From Microbacterium hominis NBRC 15708 (GTDB lineage: Bacteria; Actinomycetota; Actinomycetes; Actinomycetales; Microbacteriaceae): a stretch of DNA of 64,000 nucleotides. How positions within the stretch are numbered: the first letter of the stretch is position 1; the number at the start of each line of letters is the position of its first letter. This document shows, piece after piece, positions 8,719 to 16,881 of the stretch. The stretch spans positions 1-64,000 of the forward strand of contig NZ_BCWI01000021.1 in assembly GCF_001592125.1 (NCBI RefSeq), in the 5' to 3' direction. The position numbers were made by a program, and so were the translations under genes. Under the pieces are notes generated by a model that was given only the letters and a program-made list of their open reading frames with translations, made no database searches and was not told where the DNA came from.

Positions 8719-9245
8719 GATGCCTCCAGTGCCGCCATCCCGTCCCGCAGTCGGCCCTTCGCGCGAGACAGCCTCGATTTGACGGTGCCGACGGGGATGC
8801 CGAGTGCATCCGCCGCCTCACGCTCCGAGTAGCCCTCCAGCACCACGAGGACCACGACGCTGCGCTCCACGCCCGGGAGCTGGGCGAGAGAGGCGAGCAC
8901 GCCGCTCTCATCCGGCGCCACGGGGGGATCGACGGCCGCCGCCGCGGGCGTCCGTGCCAGCAACGCACGGTAGCGCCGGCGAGATCGCTCCACGTTCCGG
9001 GAGGTGTTGACGACGGTGGTCAACAGCCAGGGCAGCGGAGAGCCGTCGACGAGGCGCACGGCGGCCTTCTTCCGCCACGCCTCGAGGAAGGCGATCGCCA
9101 CGGCATCCTTGGCGTCCTCCCGATCGGCGAGCAGACGACACGCCTGACGGAAGAGACGGGCCTCGTGGAGATCGAAGAGGTCGCGCATCGCCGTATCGTC
9201 ACCGGCGCACAGCCTCCGCCATGCGTCCGCATCGTCATTGCTCAC
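8709..9245 (-). CDS. ECF (sigma-70 family) RNA polymerase sigma factor
   Basis: A 178-residue sigma factor with region 2 (LFDLHEARLFRQACRLLADREDAKDAVAIAFLEAWRK, about 22-60; quoted here only as an extent with core DREDAKDAVAIAFLEAW) and region 4 (SEREAADALGIPVGTVKSRLSRAKGRLR, core LGIPVGTVKSRLSRAKGRLR, about 145-165), the standard two-domain ECF arrangement. It would direct RNA polymerase to a small regulon, probably including its own operon. GTG at 9245 is the start that gives VSNDDADAWRRLCAGD; longer readings have no support. The stop overlaps the start of the membrane partner gene by 10 bp. It is transcribed divergently from the RNase II-like gene with only 60 bp between. Confidence 0.92.
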   Translation of the reverse strand: MSNDDADAWRRLCAGDDTAMRDLFDLHEARLFRQACRLLADREDAKDAVAIAFLEAWRKKAAVRLVDGSPLPWLLTTVVNTSRNVERSRRRYRALLARTPAAAAVDPPVAPDESGVLASLAQLPGVERSVVVLVVLEGYSEREAADALGIPVGTVKSRLSRAKGRLRDGMAALEASWT

Positions 9246-9293
9246 ACTGTGTAGTGTCCAGCACCGGCCGAAAGGTTCGCGCCCGTCTCCACC

Positions 9294-9299
9294 TACACT
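9294..9299 (+). promoter_or_regulatory. Candidate -10 box, leaderless RNase II-like gene
   Basis: TACACT ends six bases before the GTG at 9306 and no Shine-Dalgarno sequence is visible, which suggests a leaderless transcript. Confidence 0.4.
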
Positions 9300-9305
9300 G
9301 GGCGC

Positions 9306-10754
9306 GTGGTCCAGCGTCGCTCCCGGATCATCGGCAGCTCCATCGGGGGTCAGCTCGCCGCGTCGCTGCAAGCCCTGCGCCGCGCGCTCGATCTCCCGGA
9401 CGGCTACCCCGCCGATGCGCAGGCCGAGGCCGAGCGTGCCGCCGACACCGTGCCGGTCGCGCCCTCGGCATCCGGGCTGGCCGACCTCCGCGACATCCCC
9501 TTCCTCACGATCGATCCCGCCGGCTCCACCGACCTCGACCAGGCGCTGCACCTCGAACGCACCGCGAGCGGGGCGATCCTGCACTACGCGATCGCCGACG
9601 TCCCCGCATTCGTGAGCGCCGGCGGCGCTCTGGATGCCGAGACCCGCCGCCGCGGCCAGACCCTCTACGCTCCCGACGGCCGCATCCCGCTGCATCCGGC
9701 GGTGCTCGGCGACGGCGCCGCCTCGCTGCTTCCGGGGCGAGATCGCCGCGCGTTCGTCTGGCGATTCGTCCTCGACGACGGCGCGCGGCCCGTCGAGACG
9801 ACCCTCACCCGCGCGGTGGTGCGCGCGAGGCGGCAATGGTCGTACGTGGACGCGCAACGCGCGATCGATGCGGGCGACGCGCCGGCCACGCTCCTGGCGC
9901 TCCCCTGGTTCGGTGCGGCGCGCGCCGACCGCGAGCGGGAGCGCGGCGGCGCGAGCCTGAACCTGCCCGAGACCCGCGTCGTCTCGCCACCGGCCGGAGA
10001 GCCCGGGGAGTACGCCCTCGATCGCAGCGACGGGGTACCGCTCGAGGACTGGAATGCCGACGTGTCGCTGTTGACGGGCATGGCCGCGGCGCAGATCATG
10101 ATCGACGGTCGCATCGGCATCCTGCGGACCATGCCGCCCGCCGCCGCGGAGGATGTGGCGTCCTTCCGGTCACAGACCGTCGCGCTCGGGATGCCATGGG
10201 CACCGGAGGTGGCGTACGGGGACTATCTCCGCGGTCTCGACCGCTCCCCCGCCGCGCGGGTGGTCCGCGAGTACGCGGCAGCCCTGTTCCGCGGCGCGGG
10301 CTACACGACGTTCGACGGCGACGTGCCGACCGAGACGATGCAGGCGGCGATCGGCGCTCCGTACGCCCACACGACCGCGCCGCTGCGGCGCCTCGTCGAC
10401 CGCTGGTCGCTGGTCATCTGCGACGCGCTCGCGAACGGCCGCGAGGTGCCCGATTGGGCGCGTTCGTCGCTGGCCGGGCTGCCGGCAGCGATGGCGCGGA
10501 GCGCCGCCGTCGCGGGCCGTCTGGACGCGGGGTCGATCGATCGCGTCGAGGCGGCGCTGCTCGCCGGGCACGAGGGAGAGGTGTTCGACGCGCTCGTGCT
10601 GAACGTCCGCGGCACGACGGCCCGCGTCCAGATCGATCGCCCCCCGGTCGAGGCGACGGTCACGGGCCTCGACGCCGCCCCCGGGACGAGCGCCGCGCTC
10701 CGGCTTCTCGCGGCATCCGTCCCGGACGGGACCATCGCGTTCGCCCCCGCCTGA
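9306..10754 (+). CDS. RNase II family (RNB domain) exoribonuclease
   Basis: The 482-residue protein contains the RNB catalytic domain: the metal-binding segment TIDPAGSTDLDQALHL (about 69-84) with the conserved aspartates, HYAIADVPAFV (about 97-107), RRRGQTLYAPDGRIPLHP, and YAHTTAPLRRLVDRW (about 356-370), the equivalent of the family's YAHxTSPLRRxxD motif. Such enzymes degrade single-stranded RNA 3' to 5'. The protein is shorter than E. coli RNase II (about 640 aa) because cold-shock and S1 RNA-binding domains are reduced or missing, a form common in actinobacteria. The GTG start has a TACACT hexamer six bases upstream. Confidence 0.92.
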   Translation: MVQRRSRIIGSSIGGQLAASLQALRRALDLPDGYPADAQAEAERAADTVPVAPSASGLADLRDIPFLTIDPAGSTDLDQALHLERTASGAILHYAIADVPAFVSAGGALDAETRRRGQTLYAPDGRIPLHPAVLGDGAASLLPGRDRRAFVWRFVLDDGARPVETTLTRAVVRARRQWSYVDAQRAIDAGDAPATLLALPWFGAARADRERERGGASLNLPETRVVSPPAGEPGEYALDRSDGVPLEDWNADVSLLTGMAAAQIMIDGRIGILRTMPPAAAEDVASFRSQTVALGMPWAPEVAYGDYLRGLDRSPAARVVREYAAALFRGAGYTTFDGDVPTETMQAAIGAPYAHTTAPLRRLVDRWSLVICDALANGREVPDWARSSLAGLPAAMARSAAVAGRLDAGSIDRVEAALLAGHEGEVFDALVLNVRGTTARVQIDRPPVEATVTGLDAAPGTSAALRLLAASVPDGTIAFAPA

Positions 10755-10800
10755 GACCCGCGGTCATCCGCGCGCCTCTCGACTCCTGCTCCATTCCGCC

Positions 10801-10819
10801 ATGCGATATATTGCATATC
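10801..10819 (+). promoter_or_regulatory. Palindromic operator overlapping the -10 of the GntR-acdS operon
   Basis: ATGCGATATATTGCAT is a near-perfect palindrome (10801-10816) and the overlapping GATATATTGCATATC (10805-10819) carries GATAT/ATATC arms. TATATT at 10807-10812 can serve as the -10 box with the transcript starting at the GTG at 10820. AT-rich palindromes of this kind are typical binding sites of FadR/FCD-type GntR regulators, so autoregulation by the adjacent GntR protein is likely. In a 70% GC genome this AT-rich island stands out. Confidence 0.6.
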
Positions 10820-11494
10820 GTGTCTCTCTCGCTCACGCCCGTACCGCGCGCCCTCCTGCGCGACGACGTGCACGCCCGCTTGCGCGACGCCATCGTCGAC
10901 GGCACGCTCGCGCCCGGCGAACAGCTGCGCGACGTCGAGCTGGCCGAACGGCTCGGCGTCAGCCGGACGCCCGTGCGCGAGGCGCTGCTCGAGCTCGCCC
11001 GCGCCGGACTCGTGACGGCCACGCCCGGCCGCTCCACCGTCGTCGCCCCCCTCGACCCCCGAGCGATCCGCGATGCTCAGGCCGTCGTCGGCGCTCTCCA
11101 CGCCCTCGCCGTGCGGACGGCCGTGCCGCTGCTGACGGCGGCGGATCTGTCCGCCATGCGCGACGCCAACGCGGCGTTCACCGCCGCGCAGCGGGCCGGC
11201 GACACCGACGCCGCCCTCGCCGCGGACGAGCGCTTCCATCGCGTCGCGCTCGATGCCAGCGGCAACGCGGCCGCCGTCGCGGTCATCGCCCAGTACGAGC
11301 CGGTCCTGCGTCGCGTGGAGCGGCTGCGGTTCGCCTCGCACGAAGGCGCAGAGTCGGCCGCTCGGCATGAACGACTCATCGCGCTGTGCGCCGACGGCGA
11401 CGCCGACGGCGCCGCCCGCCTGGCCGAGCAGACGTGGCAGAGCCTCGGCATCCCGACCACCCGGACCACCCCGATCGAACAGGACCCCGCATGA
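10820..11494 (+). CDS. GntR family (FCD domain) transcriptional regulator, probable acdS regulator
   Basis: The 224-residue protein has an N-terminal winged helix-turn-helix of the GntR type (about 10-75) with [20 protein letters not shown] and [20 protein letters not shown], followed by an all-helical FCD ligand-binding domain (about 80-215) containing [14 protein letters not shown] (about 134-147) and the ARHERLIAL segment (about 182-190) with the metal/ligand-binding histidines. It overlaps acdS by the sequence ATGA, so it is translationally coupled to it and probably controls it. GntR genes next to acdS have been noted in actinobacteria. The GTG start follows immediately after an AT-rich palindrome and has no Shine-Dalgarno; a leaderless mRNA is likely. 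Confidence 0.9.
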   Translation: MSLSLTPVPRALLRDDVHARLRDAIVDGTLAPGEQLRDVELAERLGVSRTPVREALLELARAGLVTATPGRSTVVAPLDPRAIRDAQAVVGALHALAVRTAVPLLTAADLSAMRDANAAFTAAQRAGDTDAALAADERFHRVALDASGNAAAVAVIAQYEPVLRRVERLRFASHEGAESAARHERLIALCADGDADGAARLAEQTWQSLGIPTTRTTPIEQDPA

Positions 11495-12528
11495 AGCTGC
11501 ACGAGTTCCCGCGCCACCCGCTCACGTTCGGCCCCAGCCCGTTGCAGCACCTGGCGCGGCTCAGCGATCACCTCGGCGGTGCGCAGATCTGGGCGAAACG
11601 CGAAGACGTGAACAGCGGCCTCGCGTTCGGCGGCAACAAGGTACGCAAGCTCGAGTACATCGTCCCCGACATCCTCGCCTCCGGCGCCGACACGATCGTC
11701 TCGATCGGCGGCTACCAGTCCAACCACACCCGACAGGTCGCGGCCGTCGCGGCGCACCTCGGGCTGAAGGCGCGGCTCGTGCAGGAGAAGTGGGTTCCGT
11801 GGGACGACCCCACCAACGACAAGGTCGGCAACATCCTGCTCTCGCGCATGATGGGCGCGGACTCGCGCCTCGACGACGCCGGGTTCGACATCGGCATCCG
11901 CGATTCCTGGAAGCAGGCCCTCGCCGAGGTCGAGGCGGGCGGCGGAACGCCCTATCCGATCCCGGCCGGCGCGAGCGAGCACCCGCTCGGCGGCCTCGGT
12001 TTCGCGAACTGGGCGTTCGAGGTCGCCGAACAGGAGAAGCAGCTCGGGGTGTTCTTCGACACGATCATCGTGTGCACCGTGACCGGCTCCACCCACGCGG
12101 GCATGATCGCCGGGTTCGCGGCGCTGGAGGAGGCCACCGGAGTGAAGCGCCGCGTGCTCGGGATCGACGCGTCCGCCACGCTCCAGAAGACCCGGGACCA
12201 GGTGGCGCGCATCGCCCGCCACACCGCGGAGCTCATCGAGCTCGGCCGCGACCTCCGCGACGACGAGATCCAGGTGCTGGAGGGCTGGGCGGGCGAGCTG
12301 TACGGCATCCCCGTCGACTCGACGATGGAGGCGATGGCCATCGGCGCGCAGCTGGAGGCGATGATCACCGACCCCGTCTACGAGGGGAAGTCTCTCGCGG
12401 GACTCATCGATCTCGTCGGCTCGCGCGACATCCCGGCGTCGTCGACCGTGCTCTACGCGCACCTGGGCGGACAGCCGGCGATCAACGCCTATCACTCGCT
12501 GTGGGACCCGACGGTCGCTCCCCGGTGA
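11491..12528 (+). CDS. acdS: 1-aminocyclopropane-1-carboxylate deaminase
   Basis: PLP enzyme (fold type II) that opens the ring of ACC, the plant ethylene precursor, to 2-oxobutanoate and ammonia. The 345-residue sequence matches AcdS throughout: [20 protein letters not shown] with the PLP lysine (about 45), [55 protein letters not shown] and [17 protein letters not shown]. The DPVYEGKS segment near 292 and VLYAHLGG near 320 hold the Glu and Leu that distinguish true ACC deaminase from D-cysteine desulfhydrase. The gene follows a GntR regulator with an ATGA overlap. It suggests association with plants. Its 3' end overlaps the convergent Lrp/AsnC gene by 47 bp. Confidence 0.95.
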   Translation: MKLHEFPRHPLTFGPSPLQHLARLSDHLGGAQIWAKREDVNSGLAFGGNKVRKLEYIVPDILASGADTIVSIGGYQSNHTRQVAAVAAHLGLKARLVQEKWVPWDDPTNDKVGNILLSRMMGADSRLDDAGFDIGIRDSWKQALAEVEAGGGTPYPIPAGASEHPLGGLGFANWAFEVAEQEKQLGVFFDTIIVCTVTGSTHAGMIAGFAALEEATGVKRRVLGIDASATLQKTRDQVARIARHTAELIELGRDLRDDEIQVLEGWAGELYGIPVDSTMEAMAIGAQLEAMITDPVYEGKSLAGLIDLVGSRDIPASSTVLYAHLGGQPAINAYHSLWDPTVAPR

Positions 12529-13009
12529 CGCGAGCGAGCGGCCCGACGCCCTCGCGCCGCTCGAAGACCAGGTGGGTCTCGGTCGTGCGCACCGACTCGT
12601 GCACGGTGATGTGCTGCAGCACGATGTCACGCAGCGCCGCGGCATCCTCGACCGCGACGTGCACGAGGAAGTCGTCCTCGCCCGCGACGTGGAACGCCTC
12701 GATCACTCCGGGGGTCGCGACGATCGCATCGAAGAGCCGGCCGACGCCCTCGCGGGTGTGACGGCCGAGCCGGACGCGGATGACCGCCTGCAGCGGCAGA
12801 CCGAGGGATGCCGGGTCGACGAGCACCCGCACGCCGGTGAGCACGCCGCGCGAACGCAGCGTCCGCACGCGGTACGCGCACGTCGACTCGGCGATGCCGA
12901 GATCATCGGCGAGCGCCTTGTTGGAGCGCCCGGGAGCGCGCACGATCGCCGCGAGCACACGGAGGTCGAGCTCGTCCAGAGCGGATGCGGCGCCTTGTGA
13001 TTCCGGCAA
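12482..13009 (-). CDS. Lrp/AsnC family transcriptional regulator
   Basis: A 175-residue leucine-responsive-type regulator: N-terminal helix-turn-helix ([20 protein letters not shown], then [20 protein letters not shown], about 11-60) and C-terminal RAM domain (about 75-160) with the ligand-loop segment [23 protein letters not shown] at 13009 is proposed because GAGGAG lies six bases upstream and the product then begins just ahead of the HTH; GTG at 13051 is an alternative with a 14-residue extension but no good ribosome binding site. The gene is divergent from the PLP lyase-family gene and most likely regulates it in response to an amino acid. Convergent overlap with acdS. Confidence 0.88.
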   Translation of the reverse strand: MPESQGAASALDELDLRVLAAIVRAPGRSNKALADDLGIAESTCAYRVRTLRSRGVLTGVRVLVDPASLGLPLQAVIRVRLGRHTREGVGRLFDAIVATPGVIEAFHVAGEDDFLVHVAVEDAAALRDIVLQHITVHESVRTTETHLVFERREGVGPLARVTGERPSGPTASDRR

Positions 13010-13110
13010 GGGCGGCTCCTCACGGTCGCGCGGGATTGATGACAGCGGCACAATTCGATCACCCGATTGCTCTTTCCGCAATCACGCAGGCGGTCTGCCG
13101 CTCTTTCCTT

Positions 13111-13116
13111 CATACT
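13111..13116 (+). promoter_or_regulatory. Candidate -10 box, leaderless PLP enzyme gene
   Basis: CATACT ends seven bases before the ATG at 13124. The spacer to the Lrp/AsnC gene also contains AT-rich sequence (AATTCGATCACCCGATTGC, 13052-13070) that could hold the regulator's site. Confidence 0.4.
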
Positions 13117-13123
13117 CGCGGGC

Positions 13124-14320
13124 ATGACGCACCCCGACACACTCGCCGTCCACGCCGGTCGTGACGACTTCGCCGCCCTCGGCGTGCACACTCCGCCGCT
13201 GGACCTGTCATCCACGTACCCCCTGCCGGACGTCGAGCGCGGCGGAGACTCCTACGAGGCGCTGGCCACCGGGGGCACGCCCATCGACGGGGGCAGCCAC
13301 GTGTACGCGCGGCTGTGGAACCCCACCGTGGCGCGCTTCGAGGAAGCCCTCGCGGCACTCGAGCACGCCGAGGCCGCTGTCGCGTTCGCGTCCGGGATGG
13401 CCGCACTCACCGCCGCCGTCCTCTCGCACACGGTGTCCGTCGGTCGCCCGCACGTCGTGGCGGTGCGACCGCTGTACGGCGGCAGCGACCATCTGCTGGC
13501 GACGGGCCTGCTCGGCACCGACGTGACCTTCTGCTCCGCGGACGAGGTCGGAGCGTCGCTGCGACCGGACACCGGTCTGGTGATCGTCGAGACGCCCGCG
13601 AACCCCACCCTGGACCTCGTCGACATCGCCAGCGTGGTCGCGCAGGCGGACGGCGTGCCGGTGCTCGTGGACAACACCTTCGCCACCCCGGTGCTGCAGC
13701 AGCCGCTCCACCACGGCGCGGCGATGTCGCTGCACAGCGCGACGAAGTACCTCGGCGGCCACGGCGACGTCGTCGGCGGGGTCATCGCCTGCGGCCCGGA
13801 GTCCGCGGCAGCCCTGCGGCGCGTGCGCGCCATCACCGGCGGCATCCTCCATCCGCTCGGCGCATATCTCCTCCACCGCGGGCTGCCGACGCTGCCGCTG
13901 CGCATGCGGGCCCAGCAGGCGTCGGCGGCGCACATCGCTCGGCATCTGCATGAGGACGATGCGGTCGTCGACGTCTTCTACCCCGGACTGCACGGTGATC
14001 CGCAGGGACTCCTGACGCGCCAGCAGCACGGCGGCGGCGCGATGCTCGCTCTGCGCCTGCGGGACGGCTACGACGCGGCGGCACAGGTCGCGGCATCCCT
14101 GCGCCTGTTCACCCACGCGGTGTCCTTGGGCGGCGTCGACTCGCTCGTCCAGCATCCCGCGGCGCTCACGCACCGCCCCGTCGCGCCCGAGGCGCGCCCC
14201 GCCGCCGACATCCTGCGACTGTCGATCGGACTCGAGCACGTCGACGACCTGATCGCCGACCTGTCGCGGGCCCTGGCGCGGACGCGCGAGGGCCTGCGGG
14301 CGGTGAGCGTCGCGCGCTGA
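13124..14320 (+). CDS. Cys/Met metabolism PLP-dependent enzyme (methionine gamma-lyase / trans-sulfuration family)
   Basis: A 398-residue fold type I PLP enzyme. Family hallmarks in order: HAGRDDFAALGVHTPPLDLS, SHVYARLWNPTVARFEEALA (about 63-82), AAVAFASGMAALTAA (about 87-101), VLVDNTFATPVLQQPLHHGA (about 184-203) and SLHSATKYLGGHGDVVGGVI (about 205-224), where the Lys binds PLP. Members include cystathionine gamma-lyase/synthase, O-acetylhomoserine sulfhydrylase and methionine gamma-lyase; sequence alone does not settle which. The divergent Lrp/AsnC regulator favours amino acid degradation, for example methionine gamma-lyase producing 2-oxobutanoate, the same product as the neighbouring ACC deaminase. 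Confidence 0.88.
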   Translation: MTHPDTLAVHAGRDDFAALGVHTPPLDLSSTYPLPDVERGGDSYEALATGGTPIDGGSHVYARLWNPTVARFEEALAALEHAEAAVAFASGMAALTAAVLSHTVSVGRPHVVAVRPLYGGSDHLLATGLLGTDVTFCSADEVGASLRPDTGLVIVETPANPTLDLVDIASVVAQADGVPVLVDNTFATPVLQQPLHHGAAMSLHSATKYLGGHGDVVGGVIACGPESAAALRRVRAITGGILHPLGAYLLHRGLPTLPLRMRAQQASAAHIARHLHEDDAVVDVFYPGLHGDPQGLLTRQQHGGGAMLALRLRDGYDAAAQVAASLRLFTHAVSLGGVDSLVQHPAALTHRPVAPEARPAADILRLSIGLEHVDDLIADLSRALARTREGLRAVSVAR

Positions 14321-14339
14321 CGCCGCCCGCCGGCCGCGC

Positions 14340-15407
14340 TCAGCCCTGGCTCAGTGCGGCGATCACGGACGCCGTCGCGTCGGCGGTGCGGGGCGCCTCC
14401 GCGACCTGGATGAGGTTGATCCCGTCGGTGGCGGCCACGAACGAACTCTCCGGACGAATGGCGCCGGTGCCCTCGATCGCCTGCTGCGCACCTGCGACGA
14501 CGACGGGCGTCACCGGTGTCCGCGACGACAGGTCGTTCTCGAGTTGCTCCCACTCATCCGCGGCGCCGGGATAGGCGGTGATGACGATCGCCGTCATCCC
14601 CTCTGCGGACGAGGAATACCACTTGCAGTCGATCATCGTCCCGCGCGCGATCGCCAGCTCCGACGCGATGTCGGTGGCGAATCCCGACGGATACCCGGAC
14701 TCGAAATCGGCTGAGTCGAGAATGCCCGCGAGATCGAGTCGGCTCCCCAGGTCCTCACAGGTGGGCGCCGCCCACCATCCCGCGCTCGGGGTCGCAGCTC
14801 GCGGAGCGGGCGATGCCGCCAGGGACTCCTGGAAGAGCGGGGCGAGCTTTCCGGCGTCCTCGCTCAATTGAGCCTTTGACGCCGACCCCTCGACGCCCAC
14901 TTCGCCGTCGATCGTGACCAGGAGCCAGGTCGTGTCGTTGCGGACCGCGATCCGGCACCCCCAACCGTCGTAGAGGTATCCCTCGCAGACCACGCTGCCG
15001 TAGCGGGACTGGGTGGTTTCCGGGACGACATCGACGGGAGCGGCAAAGCTGCGCACGGCCGAACCGCTCCCCGTCCGCCAGACGCATTCCAGGCCCCCGA
15101 GCGTACGCACGCCGGTCGAGGTCTCCTCGGAAGCCTGCCCGAGCTCTCTGCCCAGAATCGAGGAGAGCCGCGCCGCGTCCACGACGGAGGCGCAGTCGCC
15201 TCCGAAAGCGGGGCGCGCGGTCGTGTCGATCGCCGAGCTGGGGGTGGGGCTCTCGGGCGCGGAGGCCGCAGCCTCGCTGGTCGAAGGGGAGCTCGCGACA
15301 GAGCCGCCGGACGCACAAGCCGGCAGCGACACGACGGTCGCCGCCAGCGCGATCAGAAGTGCCGCGCGCCGGACGACGTCCTTGGTAAACGTAGGAAGGG
15401 GGGCCAT
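14340..15407 (-). CDS. Lipoprotein paralogous to the sigma-factor membrane partner
   Basis: A 355-residue secreted lipoprotein: signal peptide with lipobox SLPAC (Cys about residue 31), a Ser/Ala-rich linker, then the same two-part extracellular architecture as the protein at 7516-8718. Matching landmarks are FGGDCASVVDAARLSSILG against [33 protein letters not shown] against [14 protein letters not shown], and WWAAPTCEDLGSRLDLAGIL against [20 protein letters not shown]. The domain resembles the DUF3558-type lipoproteins of actinobacteria, though that match is not certain. It has no sigma factor beside it. Function unknown; located on the outer face of the membrane. Confidence 0.75.
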   Translation of the reverse strand: MAPLPTFTKDVVRRAALLIALAATVVSLPACASGGSVASSPSTSEAAASAPESPTPSSAIDTTARPAFGGDCASVVDAARLSSILGRELGQASEETSTGVRTLGGLECVWRTGSGSAVRSFAAPVDVVPETTQSRYGSVVCEGYLYDGWGCRIAVRNDTTWLLVTIDGEVGVEGSASKAQLSEDAGKLAPLFQESLAASPAPRAATPSAGWWAAPTCEDLGSRLDLAGILDSADFESGYPSGFATDIASELAIARGTMIDCKWYSSSAEGMTAIVITAYPGAADEWEQLENDLSSRTPVTPVVVAGAQQAIEGTGAIRPESSFVAATDGINLIQVAEAPRTADATASVIAALSQG

Positions 15408-15519
15408 GAACCCATCGTGGCACGCGCACGATTCGTCGCTCGAACGGAGCCCACAACGATCTGGTCACGCCCATGCCGATGGCGGCATATGGTGCGCCGC
15501 CGAGGAAGGGGGACCGCCG

Positions 15520-16671
<1,152 letters not shown>

Positions 16672-16677
16672 TGCACC

Positions 16678-16683
16678 AGCCTA
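16678..16683 (-). promoter_or_regulatory. Candidate -10 box, leaderless ispG
   Basis: TAGGCT (minus strand) ends six bases before the GTG at 16671. It would give ispG its own promoter, consistent with its separation from rip1 and dxr. Confidence 0.45.
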
Positions 16684-16747
16684 CGCCGCACGGGCCGCGC
16701 GGGGGCGGTGCGAAGAGGCGCACCGTTGGTTCTGATATCGTGACCGC

Positions 16748-16783
16748 ATGTTCGCGAACACCTCCTGGTGGCCCACCCGCTGA
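16748..16783 (+). CDS. trpL: Tryptophan operon leader peptide
   Basis: A short reading frame encodes MFANTSWWPTR, with two adjacent Trp codons (16766-16771), and stops just before a pair of alternative RNA hairpins. This is the standard arrangement of ribosome-mediated transcription attenuation. TGATAT at 16733-16738 could be the -10 box, putting the mRNA start close to this ATG. The peptide resembles known trp leader peptides in having tandem Trp followed by a few residues and stop. Its role is regulatory: stalling at WW when charged tRNA-Trp is scarce. Confidence 0.85.
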   Translation: MFANTSWWPTR

Positions 16784-16834
16784 GGCGGTGTGCTCGCGAC
16801 CCACGACCACAGACCGCCCTCGAGGCGGTCTTTT
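16782..16834 (+). terminator. Trp attenuator: antiterminator and rho-independent terminator
   Basis: AGACCGCC (16811-16818), loop CTCGA and GGCGGTCT (16824-16831) form an 8-bp GC-rich stem followed by TTTT: a rho-independent terminator. Upstream GAGGCGGT (16782-16789) can pair instead with ACCGCCCTC (16813-16821) with one bulged C, giving the antiterminator. The same GCGGTG can also pair with CACCCGC inside the leader-peptide region. These three mutually exclusive hairpins, next to a WW leader peptide, form a classical attenuator controlling the synthase gene 48 bp downstream. Confidence 0.85.
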
Positions 16835-16881
16835 CGTTCCCGGACGAACCCAGCCCGCCCGACCTGAAGAAAGGCCCGGCG

